Source: Heterobasidion occidentale (Eukaryota; Basidiomycota; Agaricomycetes; Russulales; Bondarzewiaceae). Taken from it: a stretch of 64,000 nucleotides of DNA. Positions 59,077 through 64,000 of this stretch are shown one piece after another (within the stretch, counting starts at the first letter, position 1; each line of letters opens with the position of its first letter). The notes below the pieces were generated by a model that saw only the letters and a program-made list of their open reading frames with translations, did no database searches and was not told the DNA's origin. The stretch is from the NCBI GenBank assembly GCA_039111635.1, contig JBCAQO010000010.1:930001-994000 (forward strand), read 5' to 3'. A program made the position numbers and the translations under genes.

Positions 59077-61527
59077 ATGTCCTCCAAGCATCTGGCTCCC
59101 CCCACCCCTCTCGGTTTTCAGTCTGTGTTCACGCTAATGACCCACTCGAGCATGGCCACGAGTCTCAGCATAAATGGCCCGAGTACGACTTCGCCTACGA
59201 CTCCTTCCACGCCTACACCAGAGACCATCGACGTTCCCGGCCTAAAAGTCGGCAAAAGCAGCGCCGCCGAGTCCTCTAGAGCCTGTGGTAACTGATAAAC
59301 CCGACATAGAGCATGTTTATGTACAAGACGATCCCAGGAAATGGTCCCCAGCACGCAAGGTGTGTCTCCTGGATCTGCGTGCTCCCAACGTACCCTCAAT
59401 CTGTTGCAGGCTTTGGTACTTTCTATAATTTCAGGCGCAGCCATGATTGCAGGGCTCGCCTCGAATATCTATAATCGTGAGTCTACTGTATCAATCTCGT
59501 CTCTATATCCTTTCGAGCCACGTTTCTTTCAGCCGGCATCGAGCAAGTGAAGTCCGAGCTCCATGCTACAAGTGGACAGATCTCCCTGAGCCTCGCGTTG
59601 TTCATCCTCATCCAAGGCGCTATGCCTCTGCTATGGAGTGTAGTCAGCGAGATCAAAGGTCGAAAGGTGTGCAAGATCTCTCTTACTCGGCTATATTCTC
59701 TTGTACACGGATCCTCATATCACATTTACAGATTGTGTATATCACGTCCATTACCATCGCAGTCGTGGGTTGTATTGTTGCTGCTTTAGCTCAAACAATA
59801 GATGTCCTCATTGGGATGAGATGTCTTCAAGCGCTTGGGTGGGTCCTGATACTCTCTTACTATATCTTCATCCTTCATGACACACCCCACGTCGTCACTG
59901 CTCTCCCCTCATTCGCTTCTTCACGCATGTCACACACTCACACACCGCGGCTTCAGGACAAGTGCAGTGATGGCAATCGGTGCTGCGACGCTAGCTGACA
60001 TCTACGACCAAGCCGAGCGCGGCACCATGATGGGCATCTACTACGCCGCACCCCTCCTAGGACCCTCCCTCGGACCTATCCTCGGCGGCGTTCTCACGCA
60101 GTTCTTCTCCTGGCGCGCAACGTTCTGGTTCCTCGTCATCTTCATGGGCTGCTGCCTCGTCGCCTTTCTGTTCTTCTTCCGCGACACGTTCCGCATGGAG
60201 CGGAGCTTGTTGTATCAGACGGTGCTCAAACGCGTCAAGGCTCAGCAGCACGAGAAGGAGCTCTTCGTGTCACGGCGATCGAGCATGACGACGTTGCGCG
60301 GACCGTCAGGAAAGAGCACGCCCGCGCCTGATCTGGAAGCTGGCGAAGAGAAAGAGGCTGCGACCGCTTCTCCTGCGCTGGCACAGGAGATCAAGCTTTC
60401 TCTCAGAGATGTAAACCCACTTCCGCCTCTTGTTCTCATCCTGCGGCGATGGAACAACCTTGTCATCCTCACCGCATCTGGTACGTCCCTCATTCACTAT
60501 TGTTGCCTTGCGTCCTTGAACTTGGTGTATCGTTGCAGGCTTCATCTTCGGGTTCAGTTACTGCATCTCGTATACTTGTGCACTGACGCTTGAAGAGAAA
60601 TACAACTACGACGCCCTCAAAACCGGACTTGTCCTCCTCTCATATGGTGTTGGTGCGTTGTGGGCAATATGAATATCCTTGACGAAACTCTGACAATTCC
60701 ATAGGCTGCATGTTCGGCAGCGTCCTGGGCGGCCGCTGGTCCGACCACGTCCTCAAACAGCTCAAAGCACACGGCGGAAGCACTGTCGCCGAAGTAAGCA
60801 TCCCTGCACCCCCTCCCCATTCCATCTGTCACCCTTAAACACACGTTACGCACTGTGCGCGCGCACGTGCGCATCTTCGCACCTCCCCACCCTCCCCCTT
60901 TACCTGCTCATTGCAGATGCGCCTCCAAAGCACGAAAGCTGCCATGCTGTTCCTGCCCCTCCCTGTCATCGCCTACGCCTGGCTCGCCGAAAAGCACACG
61001 CACATAGCCCCGATCTGCGTCGCGCTCTTCTTCGCCGGCTTTTTCTCCATGTACGTGCCCTCCTTTCCCGTCCTCCCTTTCATCCCTCCTCTAATCATCC
61101 CCTACGTTCCCCGCGTCCTCCGCCCTCTGTCACCTCTCGATCGTCCCCCTGCCTGCCTGCGTATTATCGAATAGCTGGATCTACTCGAGCACCCTCGCTT
61201 ACATCGTAGACGCCAACGTCGGCCGCTCCTCCTCCGCCGTCGCCGCCAACAGCTGCTTCCGCGGCCTCTTTGCCTTTATCTTCGCCGAAGTCGCCGTCCC
61301 TCTCCAGGTACGCATTCCCACTCCCTCCCCGCTCCCTCCCACCACGCGCCAGAGCTCACCCGCGCATGTGCGCGCACCGTCCACGGCAGAACAAGATCGG
61401 CGACGGCGGGCTCTACAGCCTCTGGACGGGGCTCCTCATCATCTGTGAGTTGCTCATCCTCCTCGTGTTGTACAAGGGCGGGCGCTGGCGCGAACAGGCC
61501 GAGGCGCGCGAGGCGAGAAGCTCCTGA
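59077..61527 (+). CDS. MFS drug:H+ antiporter, DHA1 type
   Basis: Plasma-membrane proton antiporter of the major facilitator superfamily. Eleven exons (59077-59287, 59310-59359, 59410-59476, 59533-59666, 59732-59838, 59957-60480, 60539-60652, 60705-60793, 60917-61050, 61175-61307, 61390-61527) sum to 1701 nt, in frame, for 566 aa. A disordered Ser/Thr-rich N-terminus is followed by DDPRKWSPARK, the usual run-in to helix 1. MFS features include WSVVSEIKGRK (loop 2-3 motif A), AAPLLGPSLGPILGGVL (motif C, the antiporter signature), a long cytoplasmic loop rich in Glu/Ala after helix 6, and GGRWSDHVLK in the second half. Twelve membrane helices fit. The substrate cannot be deduced. Exons 1-2 are separated by a 22-bp intron, short enough to doubt. 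Confidence 0.85.
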
Positions 61528-62029
61528 ATCGGCGATACCTGCCCACACCGACACACACTCCAACCAAAGAACTAAAGAACCAAAGGTCCCCTGCGCGCGC
61601 ACTGGCGGCCCGCGCACCCTTGATCATAGATAGAAGAGTCTTCTGCTTGATATCTGCATTGGCAACATCCCTAGATAGAGTGTGCTATTAGATTCGCCTG
61701 CCACAGCGTCTTACCGGATCTCACATCTATAATATCACACATCACCATGAGAATGATCGCACGCTGATACGTTGTCGCAAAATCGATGCTTGTGTCTGCG
61801 GTCTGGGAGCATGATCAAGAGGTGAGAAGACTGAGAAGGTCAGATGTAGTTCTCGAAAACCATTGCGTGACATGCGACAGTAGTTATAGAATGAAGGGAC
61901 CATGGGTACTTCACGAAGTACAGAGATAGATGAAAACATGACTGAGGTGCTCCAGAACACCGAGACTGTATACTGCCCTTGTGAATGCTACCCCAGCATC
62001 GTCGTGAATTGCTAGATGTCGTCTGACAC
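61528..62029. other. Spacer between convergent MFS and P450 genes
   Basis: Tail-to-tail spacer. No gene or repeat was recognised. Confidence 0.55.
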
Positions 62030-64000
62030 TCACGCCAAGGTTCTAACCTTCAAACCCAACCAGGCACCCTTGTGTCCTTCCACAATCGGAGTCATGGCCG
62101 AGCTAGGTTTCCTCACAACGGGGTTCTTGACCGCGTCGGACGGCACGGTAAACTCGAAGTTCTCTATAAGGCTCGCCAAAATGGACTGCAGCTCAATGAC
62201 GCTGTGACATGCAAATTATAAGCAGTCAGCAAGCGCAGACTCGATGAGGAGTCTCAAACGTACGAGAATCTCCAACTATGAGGTACGAAAACAAAGGAAA
62301 AGCCGGAGGTTAGCAGATAGCATCATAATCAGCAAAAAAGCTACGTGGCCTTACCCGATGCAGGCACGAACACCAGCAGCTATACTCTGGTTAGTAGGAG
62401 GGTGAACACTGATATGTTTTGACTTACAGAAATTTAATCTATGAGAAATCTTCTTGTCAAGACGTCTGGAAGGTCTAGACAACGAGGGCTTACAGGTTCG
62501 CATATACGCCTACAGAGGTTTGTTTAGAGTTGTCCATAGTCATCCAACGGTAAGGGTTCCAATGATCAGCATCATCTCCCCATACAGTGGGCAGCCTAGC
62601 AGTCGCATTAGGAACCACACTTAAAGGTAGCAGCACAGTCCATCTCACCTATTGTATGCGCACACGGAAATCCTAATTTTAGCTCCCTTGCTAACAGGAA
62701 TAGATGTAACCTGTTCTCCCGATTCCGTCACAACCGGGTTGGAAAGTGGAATTACGTCGTCTTTGCCAGCCACCCTGAGCAGGTGCCAAGAAATGGTATG
62801 TAAACGCATGCCCTCCTATACCACGTAGACAAGTCAATTGTTAAAATGGATGGTAGAGCTTGATTTGTGAACGTACCTTCATTCCCGCCTGCATCAGTGT
62901 CAAACCCTCAAGGTCTGCTATTGAAAACTCTGTGTCACCGCGTGCGACAACTTGCGCTCGAGTTGCTCTAATTTCGTCCCGAACCTTGCTTTGGAAAGCA
63001 AGGTCTTTGGAGAGTTCCCAAAGTATCCACGATGCAGTTAACGCAGTTGTATCGGTTCCAGCCAGCATGAGCGTCCTACACCATTGTTAGCGTGACTACG
63101 ATCTTTCAATCGACGATATGCATCTGCACTTACGATATCTGATCAAGGACTTCGTTTCCTGAAAGTTTGGTTTTCGGATTCTCGGAGGCGTTGGCCCGTA
63201 AAAGAACACTCATAACGTCCTTTCCGTCCGCTTGAGCCTCGCTCTTGCGAACGATGTCTCCGGCCATCACCCTCGCAAAGTCCAACCAATCGCGGCCTCT
63301 GCGGTACTCACGAATGGGAAGGTAGCGGACGTAATATAGAAGATTCACTGGAATGGCATTGAACCACGACTTGGCCATCAGGTCCAGCCCAGAAGGATTT
63401 AATGTTGACTCGACACTGTCAAGGATCATGGTAGTGAGTCAAGACATAAATGCAATGTCGAAAGAGGCTGTACGAACAAAACGCCCTCCCAATTCTTTAT
63501 CAACTCGCCCTTCTGGTCGTCGAGCGCTCCGAACTCATAACCAAAGCCGGCTACCGAATGTTTCCGTCAGCTACCGGTCTCAGGATATCAGGAAGGTCCA
63601 AATACCTTCTCCAATTACATCCAGCGTCGTGCGCGCAAGCCAACTTGAAACGTTGATAACAGACTCGTCCGACGCATCATTGGAAGCCTCGTCTTGCAAC
63701 CTTTGAACCAACTACCAAATATGAGAGTGATGTGAACACGGTGAAGAATATACTACTACCTTCGCAGCTCGTTTATGAAACAAAGGAAGAAAGGTCTTGA
63801 GTTGTGGCGCTGAGAACGCAGGATTCATGACCTTCCTGTGTCGACGGTGATCCTCACCTACATATAACTCAGCACTCAGTAAAACATGAAGACAAAAATA
63901 GCGAATTACCGTGGACCCACGCGAGGCCATCCCCAGCAACCATCCTCAGTAGCTGTCGATCTTCAGCGCTTTTCAGATAATTGTAGCCTGAGCCCTGCAT
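62030..64000 (-). CDS. Cytochrome P450, 5' end outside the window
   Basis: Haem-thiolate monooxygenase. The stop is at 62030-62032; the N-terminal exons lie beyond 64000. Motifs in order: GEDHRRHRKVMNPAFS (C-helix region); the I-helix LMLAGTDTTALTASWILWEL with the A-G-x-D-T-T oxygen-activation motif; EGMRLH...HLLRVAG after the ExxR region; AYNRLPTVWGDDADHWNPYRW (PERF-like region); and the haem loop AAGVRACIGWRFS with the axial Cys. One intron pair flanks a 12-nt exon (62275-62264) that encodes most of W-R-F-S. The loop has AAGVRAC where F-x-x-G-x-R-x-C is usual, so the conserved Phe is not seen. Membrane anchor and subfamily cannot be judged from this part. Confidence 0.85.

Overview
The window is nuclear DNA of a filamentous basidiomycete, most likely an agaricomycete. 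The evidence is many short GT-AG introns of about 50-65 bp, WD40-NACHT (NLR) receptors, FunK1-like kinases, C14 caspase-like proteases, a P450 and a DHA1 transporter. Order or genus cannot be fixed from sequence alone. It comes from a draft scaffold: two runs of exactly 100 N (28768-28867 and 58613-58712) are placeholder gaps.

Layout. 1-21 kb is an NLR region. It holds an orphan WD40 tail (983-2222, minus), a large gene with an unbroken frame that encodes a C2-NACHT-WD40 receptor with 14 nearly identical WD repeats (5391-11106, minus), and an inverted, decayed paralogue (17398-20764, plus). About 5-6 kb between the two NLRs shows no supportable gene. A tRNA-Ala(CGC) with an intron lies at 21.1 kb. 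22-34.4 kb is mostly conserved housekeeping sequence: RRP9 (U3-55K), alanine aminotransferase, a worn FunK1-like kinase, a nucleotidyltransferase-like protein, a WRN-type 3'-5' exonuclease and zuotin. 35-42 kb holds two divergently oriented caspase-like (peptidase C14) genes. One keeps the His/Cys pair but has two apparent frameshifts. The other has an unbroken frame but carries Arg in place of the catalytic His, and it has an N-terminal C2 module. 42-52 kb holds a coiled-coil/PH protein, a large Goodbye-like/EF-hand/ZZ protein, RAD6 and a Pro/Ser-rich protein. 52-56.4 kb has a pseudokinase-like gene and an unknown gene. 59-64 kb has a DHA1 drug transporter and a P450 that runs off the end.

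How the parts may work together. The NLRs and the C2-caspase share a C2-encoding exon block with the same four intron phases (2-1-2-1), followed in one case by NACHT-WD40 and in the other by a caspase-like domain. Together with WD repeats of high internal conservation, a recent gene-conversion tract between the NLR copies, a pseudo-protease beside a protease with intact active-site motifs, and a Ca2+/ZZ protein with an NLR-like N-terminal helical region, this makes the locus a candidate fungal innate-immunity or allorecognition cluster. That functional reading is inference; the architecture and sequence changes are read directly from the bases. Several single-base breaks lie in or next to homopolymers and could be sequencing errors, so they are reported with that caveat.
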